A stretch of DNA of 64,000 nt from Cymodocea nodosa (GCA_036874045.1 CM072339.1:2611501-2675500); one strand, 5' to 3'. Shown: positions 52,901-60,439, counted from the stretch's first letter. The notes: generated from the sequence alone by a model not told the origin. Made by a program: numbers and translations.

Positions 52901-55900
52901 GGGCCAGGAAAACTGACAGACTGCAGGGACAACTAGGAAACATGATTAACAACTGACTGCAGCAAGACTGAAATGAAAAATCTCCTCTCCTTCCCTCCTA
53001 TGCATTAAGAATACCCCCTAAACCTCCAGCAGCTAGACTGGAATAAGAAGGATAAAGCAAACCCAATCCAATCTTCCTGATGAACAAATCAAAAATGCCC
53101 ATGACCTTGGCCAATTGTTCCCCACCATCAACCTGAGGAACCATCATTGTTGGCTGTCATTACAGCCACAGTTATTCCAGAAGATTATCCACGTGAGGTC
53201 CTCTCCAAATCCCAGGTGCCACCAACTTATCATGTGCATCAAGGTCTGCCCATTTGGATTTGAATAATTTCAAGATGCCAAAGAGATTGATGCTTAGAAT
53301 CGAAGCCCATTCAACAAGCAACTCCTCCGATCAAGAGAGATATTCCCCTCCCTCAATGTCTCCCATTATCTTCCCAAAGAGTAAACAGATCAGAAGGAGA
53401 GTACAAGCTGAGCCTTCTCAACTCCCTCTGGCCCATGTTGTCAATACATTCACCATTGACAAAAGATGAGTACTTGTTGCTGCGCATGGGGAACTATCAC
53501 CAAGAGATGAGGTCCTTATTGCAATTGTGATTTCTTTGACATTTTTTTGAGAGGGTAAATCTCGTTAATTAGAAACATTGATATCTAAAGAATAAAGTAG
53601 TTACAATCAATATTTCACGTCTACATGAGTAAGAGATAATATTACTTGCTGATGTGGTGGGCTGGATTTGCCTTTATCCATACACAAATAAGATAAGCAA
53701 CGAGCAAGCCCACTAATAACTGACTTGAATTTACTCCTGTCTTGCATGTAAATTTGACAATTTTGTAGAATATCTTTATAATTATCAATAACCTGCAGGA
53801 AATATTATGGTGGAATAAGAAAAACATTTACAAGATGAACAGTGTAAAACTTCAAAATTTGATTTAACTTCTAGTGTACCATGGTGCCTGCTGAGGCATT
53901 AACTGCCAACACATGGCAGGATTTCTTTTGAAACAACAATAGGTTGAATCTACTCAAAATTGATTCCCAGCAGTGGTTGGATTTTAGCAGTTTAAAAATG
54001 AATGCATCTGATTGATAAAGTGAGGCAAGTCATACCTTTTCAGCATAAATGAAAAATGAAGATGGATACCACATGACAATAAGGTCAAAAAAATTGAAGG
54101 CCATCAACCGAATATCAAGAGCTAGATGTGTCATCGCATTAAAAACATAGACCATCATCAATGAAACTAATGGGCCATCCTGAAGAAACAAACAAACAGA
54201 TAATTTACTTGATAATTAATATGACTGTAGAATCCAAGTAATGATAATGCACAAAGAGCATAGACACTTGAGTTAGCAAATACCAAAAATCAGATAAAAT
54301 TACTCTTTTGTGGAAATGTAAAATAGATAAAAGAGAAGAATGTTCGTTGAATGGAAATTTATCTCACCAATAACAAACATTTGGCAAGTTGCTCCCTTTG
54401 AATGGTCATTTCTGAGTTTCAATAATCCATTTTTAGTAAACATAACATTTCGTACATATGATTTATAGCATGTGGCTTTATTTTTGCTGATTTGATAAGA
54501 GGTTATGGTGCCTTCAGCCACATTGAGTTTTCCAGGGAAAGATGTTTGGTGAAAATAACCCTTCATGCATATGAGTTATAGCATGTGGCTTTATTTTTGC
54601 TGATTTGATAAGAGGTTATGGTGCCTTCAGCCAAACTGAGTTTTCCAGGGATAGATGGCTGACAGCTGAACTGAATTAAGATGGTTTCTACCATGTTGAC
54701 CAAGTGATCCCCCACTTCAGCAAATGATAATGAATCAAATGTGATCATGAGATCCTGGATTGATCTGATGACTGCTCAAGCTGGGTGTTGAAAATCAGTT
54801 TTTTTTTTTTACCTTCACCATGCCACCCCCAGATGCTTAGCTTTGCCTTGTCTGTACTACAATGCTAATAGCTATCCTCCATACTTTTTGTTTTAGTGTA
54901 ATCTGCTTTACCGTTCAAGAAAAACATTAATCAATCAAAGACTTGATCCCACTACATCAGACCAACAACATGAATCTTTCTCTCCATTTATTCCTATCTA
55001 TATGTATTCTCTATTAGAGTATGCCATTTTTTCTATTAGAGTATTCCTTTTCAACTTTAAACTAGATATTTTACTTTCACCCAAATACATTAAACTTCCC
55101 TTCCATATTAGTGCATTTATCCCAAACTTCTTGTAATTGTTAGCTAAATAATATAATTGATGTGAAAACCATGGGGGTCTTCAACATATCAATATGATAG
55201 CAGGAATGAACTAAATATGTTGTATGGAAAAGATAAAAATAAACCTCAATGTACCTCTTTTGAAGCAGGGAATATATTTGTCTTCAAAAGTTGATAAAAT
55301 GTGTCACGCACTACTTTGTCACTATCACATATACGCTGACGAAGCTTCTCTATCATTGCAAGCTTGTGTAGTTTAATTTCCAATGGGTACTTTTGAAGCA
55401 AATCCTTTATACCAAGCAATGCAACTTCATTCAAACAATGAAAACAATTTTAGTGCTCAATAATCATGAAACTATTTGATAATAATATATTGTCACTTGT
55501 TGACGGTAATTTGATTTCCAGACAATTCTACGTCAAAGTGTAGATTTCAAGCAGAACAAATGCATCAGTATGATAGTTGTAGTTTTTAAATTGGCACACT
55601 AAATTTCATTTTTCCAAGGAAATAACCTCTTCCATACAAGACGATACACCAAGATCAGAATGAATGAAGCAATTTGATTGAATAATTAAGACCATACATT
55701 TTCTGGTTTTGGCATTGTGATGAGATGACTGCTGGAGAAGCTCTCTCAAAGTCAACCCCTTGCTGTTAACAGCTAAACCAGCCCTCTCTGTTAACAAACT
55801 TTGCTCCGGAAGAATGATTGCTGTTCACCAAAAGGTGAGACAAACAAACCAATAGTGAAACACATTTTCTCTTTAGCAAATAAAAGTATGGACCCAAACA

Positions 55901-56203
55901 ACACTTATGCCACAAATATACCTTTAGATTTTATATGAGTGTTGGTCGAATTCTTAGGTGGTGGGAGCTTCCGGCCAACCTTATGCTTTATTTTCTAAAG
56001 TACAAAAAAAATGCAGATAAGTAGGTGAGACAATTTAGTCATCATCACTTTAATCCCGATGAAACAATATTATTAGGAGTCATTTCCATTTTCAGATATT
56101 ATTAAGAAATAAGAACAAATAACATGAAATAAACACCACTTACTTTGAAGTCAATGCTCCCCTGTTTTTTCTTCTTGGTATGAGCTTTCTTTGGATGCAC
56201 CAT
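10983..56203 (-). CDS. TEX10/IPI1 homologue, Rix1-complex ribosome-biogenesis protein (18 exons)
   Basis: Coding exons, 5' to 3': 56203-56144, 55994-55922, 55820-55698, 55424-55255, 54179-54036, 53792-53646, 48790-48733, 42226-41913, 40008-39877, 31866-31747, 30650-30564, 30417-30301, 19772-19652, 19542-19417, 17737-17603, 12373-12222, 11955-11803, 11300-10983. Phases agree throughout and the product is about 849 residues. The N-terminus is basic (MVHPKKAHTKKKKQGSIDFK), then the family signature GRKLPPPKNSTNTHIKSK, GLTLRELLQQSSHHNAK and IEKLRQRICDSDKVVRD; the rest is ARM/HEAT-like helices (LALDIRLMAFNFFDL, KLPKDCQELAVCCLYYF). TEX10/IPI1 works in the nucleolus with the Rix1/PELP1 and Ipi3/WDR18 partners in ITS2 removal and 60S maturation; that role is family knowledge. 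Exon 13 ends at a GC donor. Five introns exceed 4.8 kb and are full of transposons. The last exon is uncertain: a donor at 11000 could lead to a further exon. Confidence 0.88.
12655..12990 (-). mobile_element. RTE-type LINE 3' fragment
   Basis: The order is as at 10080: a decayed CCGCCATGTGGAGT motif, CACATAAATCTTTTTTTCTATG, TTCCTAACTAAGTA, then ACACTAATTAATTCTC and ATGACTAAGCCACCTAAAT. In antisense these are the RTE LINE C-terminal coding and 3' UTR motifs. It lies in the TEX10 intron between exons 15 and 16, in the same sense as the host gene. Confidence 0.6.
13327..13620 (-). mobile_element. TRIM (miniature LTR retroelement), structurally whole
   Basis: Two direct repeats of 109 bp (13327-13435 and 13512-13620), each starting TGTTGAAAG and ending CCAACA or CTAACA, flank a 76-bp interior. 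Read on the - strand, the interior opens directly after the first LTR with TGGTATTAGAG, a match to the usual initiator-Met tRNA primer-binding site (TGGTATCAGAG), and closes with the purine tract GTGGGAGAG. A 5-bp target duplication, ATAAG, sits at 13322-13326 and 13621-13625. There is no coding capacity, as expected for a TRIM. The two LTRs differ at roughly a quarter of positions, so the insertion is old. It sits in a TEX10 intron. Confidence 0.88.
14505..15250 (-). mobile_element. L1-type LINE, 5'-truncated and internally deleted
   Basis: On the - strand, 15240-15195 reads SGLKINPSNSTILGVHL, the plant L1 motif just after the reverse-transcriptase catalytic box (GLKIN.SKS.I.G). The element then jumps to zf-RVT/3'-end sequence (FVSCCLGGFPFKL) and ends at 14505-14520 with TTTTCCCTTGTTGCCGAC followed by an A-tail. 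The usual 1.5 kb between these parts is mostly gone. It lies in the large TEX10 intron, in the same sense as the host gene. Confidence 0.6.
15660..16530. repeat. Degenerate AT-rich direct repeats
   Basis: At 15660-15900 short units of the type AAGTTACATTTCAATAGAATTTA recur about eight times. From 15925, a block of about 300 bp (ATAAATTTTTATTCCTATAATG, then AATAGAAAAT, TAGGTAGAAGAG, TTTTAATACTTCCATCATTT and a T/C-rich tail) is followed at 16226-16530 by a diverged second copy in the same order. No coding content is seen. Confidence 0.6.
18320..18640. repeat. G-rich, quadruplex-capable low-complexity tract
   Basis: Repeated GGGGAGGT, GGTCAAGG and GGGTGGGAG units fill this interval on the + strand, with many runs of three or more G. 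Neighbouring DNA is AT-rich. It lies in a TEX10 intron, so the host transcript carries the C-rich complement. An open frame through its left side (18086-18430) is repetitive and not convincing as a protein. Confidence 0.5.
20217..26354 (+). mobile_element. L1-type LINE, domain-complete but dead
   Basis: Order on +: 5' leader (20217-20730); ORF1 with a DUF4283-like region (about 20800-21100) and a zinc knuckle CSSCFKIGHLVENYC near 21300; ORF2 endonuclease start MKIIIWNCRSLG at 22026; reverse transcriptase at 23490-24420 (FHPINLYSIKYKI, FNLDMEKAFERL, RGLRQGDPLSPYLF, then HLLYVDN where the family has ADD); zf-RVT near 25010-25190 (CSHNHQEDSGHH); an RNase H remnant at 25590-26000; an A-tract at 26346-26354. 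Each frame is cut by many stops and shifts (for example in the RT at 23603 and 23744), so it cannot act. It is antisense to TEX10, in the intron between exons 12 and 13. The 5' border is a guess from similarity to 26939. Confidence 0.85.
26355..26936 (+). mobile_element. Probable LINE 3' tail
   Basis: A non-coding segment ends in GGGGGTTTTATAATAAAAAAA followed by CAAACAAACA, which looks like a LINE 3' UTR and short tail. Upstream of it are CTTCGTGGGTGGTG and a GGGTCCCCACCCCATAAATAG motif. There is no coding domain in it, so the assignment rests on the tail alone. Confidence 0.35.
26937..28260 (+). mobile_element. Second L1-type LINE, internally deleted
   Basis: 26939-27085 repeats the leader of the first LINE (about 20217-20345), including ACATTCATTTCA, GAAGAATCTAC and ATCAGAAGCAATCCAC. 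An ORF1-like stretch follows (27154-27760), with a KNLRHPMFTYTLLKTTLF segment. At 27841-28040 a frame reads NQSWVFHFRRQLKEHEI and SKLSYSRRKLIKDSN, the W..F.RRL.DWE region before zf-RVT, and ETLEHIFWSCPL at about 28190-28225 is the zf-RVT itself. Endonuclease and polymerase are absent, so about 3 kb has been lost. Confidence 0.6.
28500..30300. other. Intronic AT-rich DNA, nothing recognised
   Basis: Part of the TEX10 intron between exons 12 and 13. An open frame at 29418-29609 (acidic start, then YWASKVATHFR) has no family I know. The rest is AT-rich with no repeats I could define. Confidence 0.5.
32342..32470. repeat. Tandem duplication, period about 77 bp
   Basis: GATACGAATATAGATAACAT followed by TAATTTTCAAATACAAATATG occurs at about 32347-32388 and again at 32424-32465. 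Intronic. Confidence 0.75.
32500..34260. other. Intronic AT-rich DNA, nothing recognised
   Basis: Part of the TEX10 intron between exons 9 and 10. No coding motif or element border could be identified here. Confidence 0.5.
34271..35345 (-). mobile_element. Short-LTR non-autonomous retroelement, incomplete copy
   Basis: An LTR-like segment (34271-34403) ends TTTCTTTAACA and is followed at once by CTCCCCCTCAA, the reverse complement of a copia-type polypurine tract (TTGAGGGGGAG). The interior to about 34860 matches, block by block, the interior of the element at 44907-47407. No second LTR is seen and no gag-pol-like frame is present. A broken fossil. Confidence 0.6.
36293..36568 (-). CDS. Unrecognised open frame inside the TIR element, copy 1
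   Basis: A 91-residue frame with a hydrophobic N-terminal half (VVVVFFREGS, VFMLLSCGIFLVLI) and a basic, helical second half (STKLKKYVHKVKEEY, then KRYNKANESLREMY). The second element copy has the same frame at 43540-43286 with few amino-acid changes, ending slightly earlier. It is not a transposase I know. It may be a captured exon or a frame kept open by chance because the two copies are young. Confidence 0.3.
   Translation of the reverse strand: MKIVVVVFFREGSVICFNVFMLLSCGIFLVLISTKLKKYVHKVKEEYAQGLRILRYYSLMSSKRYNKANESLREMYVKEDALAKYFLSLYH
37265..37684 (-). pseudogene. Glucosamine-6-phosphate N-acetyltransferase (GNA1)-like fragment, copy 1
   Basis: The frame reads as the GNAT fold of GNA1: FARFKKLSSLGDNHLVV, TGIIFVEKKFLHGCGNVSHI, EDVVVDGFARMRGLGWRVV (acetyl-CoA loop, R-x-x-G-x-G altered to RMRGLG), LTDHARKMRCYKVILDYA and FYQKCGFVQKNI. 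GNA1 makes N-acetylglucosamine-6-phosphate for UDP-GlcNAc. The frame stops after QKNI because one extra T in ATTTAAGATG hides the normal ending (.KMAI). One codon before DSQTG is missing compared with copy 2. The N-terminal 20-30 residues of the family are not in frame. It is intronless and lies inside the TIR element, so it is probably captured, not a working gene. Confidence 0.72.
38060..38209 (-). mobile_element. LTR fragment of the short-LTR family
   Basis: Starts TGTTGGAAGAT and ends ACTCTAACA, like the LTRs at 44907-45062 and 47252-47407, with shared CATAAGCAAA, GGCTACA and GGACTAAACTCAC blocks. No second LTR or interior is clear beside it. A remnant or solo LTR. Confidence 0.5.
40545..40800 (+). 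mobile_element. RTE-type LINE C-terminal fragment
   Basis: TTAAATAATTTGGTCATATC corresponds to the L-[KR]-[WY]-F-G-H-[IV] motif at the end of RTE ORF2. It is followed by AGGAGAATTAATTAATATAG and AAAAAAGGTAGAGGAAGG (family K.GRGRPK). Frames are broken. A related piece occurs at 56870-57110. Confidence 0.55.
41048..41353. repeat. Perfect tandem duplication, 2 x 153 bp
   Basis: 41048-41200 and 41201-41353 are identical as far as I can read. Each starts CACTAAAATGGTTATGCCCC and ends GGTTATTAAGG. The identity implies a very recent event. The right copy ends exactly where the element at 41344-41778 begins, in GTTATTAAGGCAC. Confidence 0.9.
41344..41778. mobile_element. Small TIR element with AAGGCAC ends
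   Basis: The left end GTTATTAAGGCACCCAAG and the right end CTGCCTTAACAAC are inverted relatives. The subterminal CCTAGGCACC/CCTAGACACC repeats are typical of a common plant non-autonomous element of this type. The interior is AT-rich and non-coding. It lies in the TEX10 intron between exons 8 and 9. Confidence 0.5.
43286..43540 (-). CDS. Unrecognised open frame inside the TIR element, copy 2
   Basis: The counterpart of the frame at 36293-36568, 84 residues, with H to Y, Y to H and K to R substitutions and an earlier stop after EDALVE. Same hydrophobic then basic layout. Confidence 0.28.
   Translation of the reverse strand: MKIVVVVFFREGSVICFNVFMLLSCGIFLVLISTKLKKYVYKVKEEYAQGLRILRHYSLMSSRRYNKANESLREMYVKEDALVE
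44252..44673 (-). pseudogene. GNA1-like fragment, copy 2
   Basis: The same gene fragment as at 37265-37684. Here the frame is split. 44673-44570 carries FARFKN, then a one-base loss in a T run shifts the frame. The second part (to 44252) carries MVIVAKDSQTGRIIATRTVF, KKFLYGCGKVGHIKDVV, RGLGQRVV and FYQKCGFLQKNI. The codon missing from copy 1 before DSQTG is present here, and both share the extra T after QKNI. So the C-terminal break predates the element's duplication and the other changes came after. Confidence 0.7.
44907..47407 (-). mobile_element. Short-LTR non-autonomous retroelement with a nested insertion
   Basis: LTRs of 156 bp lie at 44907-45062 and 47252-47407 (TGTTGGAACATAAG to CTCTAACA, and TGTTAAAAGATAAG to CTCTAATA). 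On the - strand the upstream LTR is followed by TGGTATCGGAATTT, close to the initiator-Met tRNA primer site; the other end carries CTCCCCCTTAA, the complement of a purine tract. No gag-pol-like frame is seen, so it is non-autonomous. It carries a separate TIR element (45195-46230). The LTRs have clearly diverged, so it is old. Broken fossil. Confidence 0.72.
45195..46230. mobile_element. TIR element nested in the LTR element
   Basis: The ends are AGGGTTTGTGCACTCGAA and TAAGTGCACAAACAAGCCT, inverted relatives of each other and related to the TIRs at 35975 and 42952 (core GTTTGTGCA). Comparison with the sister LTR element at about 34540 shows the host sequence interrupted here. The right side is full of GAATTCAAATT repeats and second copies of GTGCACAAACA. 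An interior CT-rich block (45370-45672) is made of TCRTC repeats and ends at CACAAG|GTAAATAC, which could be a 5' exon border. Confidence 0.6.
47700..48720. other. Intronic DNA, nothing recognised
   Basis: Part of the TEX10 intron between exons 7 and 8. A TA run occurs at 48181-48209. A short AT-rich RTE-like motif (CATAACCCCACTATACG) near 48140 may be another tail. No coding content was recognised. Confidence 0.45.
49200..50510 (-). mobile_element. L1-type LINE fragment interrupted by an RTE tail
   Basis: On the - strand the reading starts near 50500 and includes DLEGEKFSGTDGF, TSDFRPISLMN (RT motif), then LPFRYLGLPLAI at about 49735-49700, DWKFLVDKVQRRL, a decayed GGRIVLL region and HGVINEIEMIF near 49470, and a C-terminal HGLLAEFLSSRYGSKF. 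Several stops and shifts cut it. The RTE tail at 49745-49960 lies inside it. No endonuclease is recognised upstream. Confidence 0.65.
49745..49960 (-). mobile_element. RTE-type LINE 3' tail inside the L1 fragment
   Basis: GGCAACAACAATAACAAAGG is the antisense of a (TTG)n tail. It is followed by ATAATCCCACTGCG, ACACATAAATCTTTTTCTTCC and TTCCTAACCAAGTAGTTTTGGATC, the same motif order as at 12655. The insertion splits L1 reading motifs. Confidence 0.65.
50511..53550. other. Intronic region of uncertain origin
   Basis: Less AT-rich than its surroundings, with several short proline- or serine-rich frames on both strands (for example 51626-51823 and 53254-53469 on +). None carries a domain I can name. 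It may be the decayed 5' part of the LINE at 49200-50510 or another element. A T-run before GAGAGGGTAAATCTCG at 53540-53565 looks like a retroposon tail on the - strand. Confidence 0.35.
54450..54656. repeat. Tandem duplication, period 112 bp
   Basis: TATAGCATGTGGCTTTATTT, then TGATTTGATAAGAGGTTATG and GTGCCTTCAGCCA, occurs at 54464-54525 and 54576-54637, nearly identical. It lies in the intron between TEX10 exons 4 and 5. Confidence 0.85.
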
Positions 56204-56640
56204 GACGTTTTCAACCAACTGAAAAATTCAGTAGTAGCACCGTTTACCAGTCGCAGAACCAGGATCGATATAATAAACAAAGTTATACATTAACGATATA
56301 ACTCAAGAATCAGGGAATGGAAAAAGCATTACAACTTTTCTCTTGGGGTGCCTCCGGCGTTCTTTTACCGAAATCTGTTCGCCCGAACGATGCAAGCCCT
56401 ACCCGTCGCCGAACACCCGCGATCCCCCAACAGAACGTGCGCGACCCGTCGCTCGACTTTATTTTCTCCTGTAAGGGCTGCGACGGAATGGGGCGACGAC
56501 GACCCGGACGAGGAGGACGGCCGCGAGCGTTGCGGGGGGGGAGGGTTTCGGGCGAGGGGGGTTTTCCAGGCGTTTCGGAGGGGGCGGGGGGGAGAAACGA
56601 AAATTTTCTTTGTATTTAAATTAGAGTGGCATTTGTTAAA
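56204..56640 (-). promoter_or_regulatory. TEX10/IPI1 5' leader and promoter region
   Basis: Upstream of the start codon (56203) lies a GC-rich block at about 56380-56600 (runs such as CGACGACGACCCGG) in otherwise AT-rich DNA. A weak TATA-like TTTAAATAC lies at 56619-56611 on the - strand just beyond it. GC-rich 5' ends are common in monocot genes. The + strand frames across it are shadows. Confidence 0.45.
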
Positions 56641-56754
56641 AAACTTGTCAATACTGTACACTTATTTATTTATTCATTTATTTATATACAAAGACACACA
56701 TGTCCGATACGTGAGACACCGTAGGCATGTAAAATAGATGTTTTTTCGTCATCA

Positions 56755-57120
56755 CAAATCCCTCCATAGTATATACATTAGATATGAGAATTTATGTTTA
56801 CACACGTGAATGTCAATTAATACTGTGAGAGATATATATGTTAAAAAGATAATCTCATTAAGAATAATATAAGAGTTTCATATATCAATTAAAATATGAT
56901 AAAAGAAATTTGCCTTAAATAATCTGGTCATATCCATACCTAATTAGGATGTCAACGGATATACAAGTTAAGAGAGTAAACCAAATTGCTGTGAAAAGAA
57001 AAAAATCAAAAGAAGTAGAGAAAAGCTAGCTTAAAAATACTTGATTAAGAACTATGAGAAAATACTTAAATTTACGTAATTTAAATCTAAGAATAAGATG
57101 ATTTTCGTAGTTATATATCT
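56755..57120 (+). mobile_element. RTE-type LINE remnant (segment A, left copy)
   Basis: AAGAATAATATAAGAGTTTC through TTAAATAATCTGGTCATATC matches the RTE C-terminal order (IR, then LR.FGH). It is shared, in inverted orientation, with 61630-61870, including the non-LINE edge GAGAGATATATATGTTAAAA. A further shared piece is TATTGTGTTTATTACTC at 57446-57462 with its partner at 61590-61608. Confidence 0.55.
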
Positions 57121-57129
57121 CCAAAGCCA

Positions 57130-58130
57130 TGGATACGACCCAACAGCTAACACTCCCACGTCTAATTCAAGCTGTTTTACCAAATCGAACCAGTTATATA
57201 TTGAAATGATTAATTACTGAATAAATTACTCTGATTAGGGATTTGAATGTGTTAGTAGCAACTAAGCCGTGGAAAATGTGATTTAGTGGTTTAGCAATCT
57301 ACAAATAGATACCATGTAATTTATTTGATGCAGTGGAAAATGAATTTTGCCATTGTATGTGCCCTTTTACACAATTAAGTAGTGGAAAATGTATAATTAT
57401 GAATTGTATATTGTACTCTTGACCGTATACCTGTACACAATGATATTGTGTTTATTACTCTTCATAAGTTGAAATTGGTGTTTGTTATGGACTTGTATAT
57501 GTGTTTAGGATGGATTTTTATTTATTGTCATGTTCGAGTAATCAAATTATTTTTTGTTCTTTTCTTTCTTCTAACGTTCTTTAATAGTCTGCAATAAAAT
57601 ATTTTTCAACATTGTTATCATATTTTATTAATAAATTTCTCTCACAATATCTTAAGAAAAATTAACTTAGTTTTAAACTAGACAAAATTATACAACAAAA
57701 TTAATTTTTTTTAAATGGTTGACGTGAAATAAATTAATTTGAATCTGTACGTATAAAGAGCACAATATACTTAAGTTATACCTGAAATGACAAAATTATT
57801 TGCAATAATAAAATAGTCATAAATAATAGATAATTAAAAAATATTAATCAATTTACACTTTAAAAAAGATAAATTTATAAATATACAAACAACGTTAAAT
57901 TATTAAACAAATATTACTTTTAAATTTTAACTTTTTTCCGTTAGAATTGTTTCTGAAGACGCAACTTATATAAATCTCCTCTTAGCAGGGAATCACCCTT
58001 GTTATCACAAGTTTGCATACTCGAAATTATAGCTATATCTAAAATAGATTTATATCAAGCACAATTGATGGTTAGGAAAAAGAGTAATCCATTGATCCGA
58101 AGTAATCATGGATCACATGAAACTAATCGT
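57130..58130. other. AT-rich spacer, nothing recognised
   Basis: Apart from the short piece at 57430-57490 shared with 61570-61620, I see no gene, repeat family or RNA here. Confidence 0.5.
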
Positions 58131-58189
58131 TAAGTTCGATTTAACGTTACGTTTGACATTGAAACTTAATTCGATGTGTTTAAGTACGA

Positions 58190-58430
58190 ACCGATGCTAT
58201 ACTTCGGTGCAACCGAAGATAAAAATAATAATAGTAAAAACAATGTAAAGTTAGGTTGAATCGATGATTTATCACGGTCCGACCGTAAGGTAAAAATAAT
58301 AATAATAACAATATATAGTTCGGTTGAACCGATAATATATTTCGGTCAGACCGAATTATTAAAATAATAATAATATAAAAAATTAGTTGAACCGAAGCTA
58401 TCTTTCGGTCCGATATTATTATATCAAAAG
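58190..58430. repeat. Tandem units with CGGTT-AACCG palindromes
   Basis: About four units of 62-75 bp. Each has GTTGAACCGA or GAACCGATG, then TTTCGGTC.GACCGA, then a run of AATAATAATA. TTCGGTCAGACCGAA and CGGTTGAACCG are near-perfect palindromes. Similar GACCGAA motifs reappear at the right edge of the window (63930-64000). Confidence 0.65.
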
Positions 58431-58439
58431 TAATGATGA

Positions 58440-59665
58440 TAATATTATTTTAAACAAGAAAATATGACTCAAATAAATTCGGTACATCATATTCCAACAA
58501 ACAAGGAAATATATATAATGTAATAATAATATAGGGAACAACAAAATAATGAATATATATATATGAAAGTATTTTATTAAAATATATGAAAATATAAACT
58601 GTTTACATACAAAATATATTAAATACTCCTAGACAAGAGTATAAATTATCTATAAAATTTATGTTTTTTGGCTTAAATATAATGATAATGCCAACATATG
58701 AAATATATTAAATACTCTTAGATAAGAGTATAAACTATCTACAAAAGATATGAAATACATAAAATACTCTTAGATAAGAGTATAAACTATCTACAAAATA
58801 TATGAAATACATAAAATACTCCTAGATAAGAGTATAAACTGTCTACAAAAGATATAAAATATATTAAATACTTTTAGATAAGAGTATAAATTATCTACAA
58901 AACATATGAAATACATAAAATTCTTCTAGATAAGAGTATAAACTATCTACAATATATATGAAATACATAAAATTCTCATAGATAAGAGTATAAAATGTCT
59001 ACAAAAGATATAAAATATATTAAATACTCCTTAATATGAGTATAAACTATTTGTATAAATTTATATTTTGATACAAACAAAATATAAATATATGAGATAT
59101 ATAAAATACTCCTAAACAAGAGTATAAATTATTTATATATGTAGAAGGACATATATAAAGACACATATAAAATATATTTAATACTCCTAAATAAGAGTGT
59201 AAACTGTTTACATATAAATATACATATAAAACATATTCAATACTCCAAAATAAGAGTATAAATTGTTTGGACATATAAAAATTATATGTATACTACTATA
59301 TAAGAAATGATATTTTACAAATTGTCTTATATATAGGTATAAATCATCTAAATTATTTTGGAAAAGTCTCCTTGGATCTGGAAATACCCAGAATGTATAT
59401 GTTGGCTGACGTTTGATGTTATATGTCATTTATTTTGTAAATTATACATCAATACTTTTGTAATCTTTTTCCATGAACAATAAAATGACATATTTGATGT
59501 ATCTTTTGGTGTATATTGTATTGTATGTGATGCATATGAGACATTTTTTTGAAAAAGAAAGAAAGATATAAGGTACAAAATTTGTTTATTTACTCTTGAG
59601 AAATTCTTTAATTAATCAATTTATCAACAAATAATTGTTGAGGTAAAAAAAAAAGAAAAGAAAAA
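58440..59665 (-). repeat. Left arm of a large inverted duplication
   Basis: Read on the - strand from 59665, the sequence follows that of + 63070-64000 almost throughout: AACGTGGGT, ACCTCAACAATTATTT, CACCAAAAGATACATCAAAT, GGGTATTTCCAGATCCAAGG, ACTTTTCCAAAATAATTTAG. The arm begins about 210 bp downstream of the left peptide gene's stop. It contains the palindromic satellite at 58620-59270. Confidence 0.85.
58620..59270. repeat. Tandem satellite with ATACTC-GAGTAT hairpin units
   Basis: About eleven units of 50-60 bp. Each has TACTCCTAGATAAGAGTA or a close variant (an inverted repeat with an 8-base loop), followed by TAAACTATCTACAAAA. Inside the left inverted arm. Confidence 0.85.
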
Positions 59666-59877
59666 AGACCCACGTTGACAAGCCGTCGTGGGTTTTCCCG
59701 TCACATTGGTGGAGGTGGACGGAACAGAAGACATCATGCATGTCACGTGTGAAAATACAACATGAAATAAATTACATGCGGCGTTCAAAAAATAATGCAG
59801 TACGCACGCGCGGTTCTCTTCGGAAGAAGGAAGGGGTGGTCGGAGAGACCAACCAAGCGAAGGCCCGCCATGCCGAT

Positions 59878-60243
59878 TCACGGAATCGATTTCCGGTGCG
59901 AGTTGACCCACAACGAAGAACCAGGGTATCGTCCGTGACGTGATCGATACGGAGCTTTATGGCTCACCGCCCAGAACGCCCTTCCTAAACAACGTAATTA
60001 AATTCAACAAACAGATCATCATCGTCTAGAAGAAGAAGAAGGAGAAAGGGAAAAGAAGCAGTTGGGTCGTCGAGCACATTGCTACATTGGAGGGTTTTAA
60101 TCTTGCTCTCTTTTCTTTTTCTTACCATAGAAAAATCTGTACTTCGACACTGCAACGATCCTTGATTCTGAGGGGGTGACGATCTGAGAAGCGAGGAGGA
60201 GGAGCAAGAGCAGGGAGACTGCATGAGCCGCTTTCTTCGACAT
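59878..60243 (-). CDS. Small secreted peptide precursor, left gene of a divergent pair
   Basis: Exon 1 60243-60126, exon 2 59984-59878, 141-bp GT-AG intron in phase 1; 74 residues. A basic start (MSKKAAHAV) and a leucine run (LLLLLLLASQIV) form a signal peptide, likely cleaved near PSES-R. The mature part is basic, has no Cys, and carries GRYPGSSLW near residues 57-65. The right-hand gene (62236-62561) shares LLLAS, the SESR junction, intron phase and position, exact exon 2 length (107 bp) and R-[YF]-P-G-S-S-[LI]-W. A TATA box lies about 65 bp upstream of the start. The acceptor TTGTTTAG gives the homologous frame; an upstream CTAG acceptor is possible. It matches no peptide hormone family I know (CLE, CEP, PSY, RGF, IDA, PIP). 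Signal role is inferred. Confidence 0.6.
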
Positions 60244-60305
60244 GCCTGCAACCCTTCGTCGGCCGTCGGGAACCGATGGAAGGGGAGACGAGGAAGGAGG
60301 TTTCG

Positions 60306-60315
60306 CCTTTATATG
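60306..60315 (-). promoter_or_regulatory. TATA box of the left peptide gene
   Basis: CATATAAAGG on the - strand, about 65 bp upstream of the ATG at 60243, in the position expected for a short 5' leader. Confidence 0.55.
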
Positions 60316-60439
60316 CCCTTTCGTTTTCCCTCCCTCCCGGCATGGAATGCCTATATTTGTGTAAGAGAAAACCTCTACCATCCATTATTATTTTTTTTTT
60401 TTTTCTTTACCGTTCTCTACCGTTCTACCCTATAAAAAT

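Noticed and set aside
56317-56737. 100- to 129-codon frames on + in the GC-rich block
   Set aside because: Arginine-, glycine- and proline-rich composition is what GC-rich leader DNA gives in any frame; the block is the TEX10 5' region.
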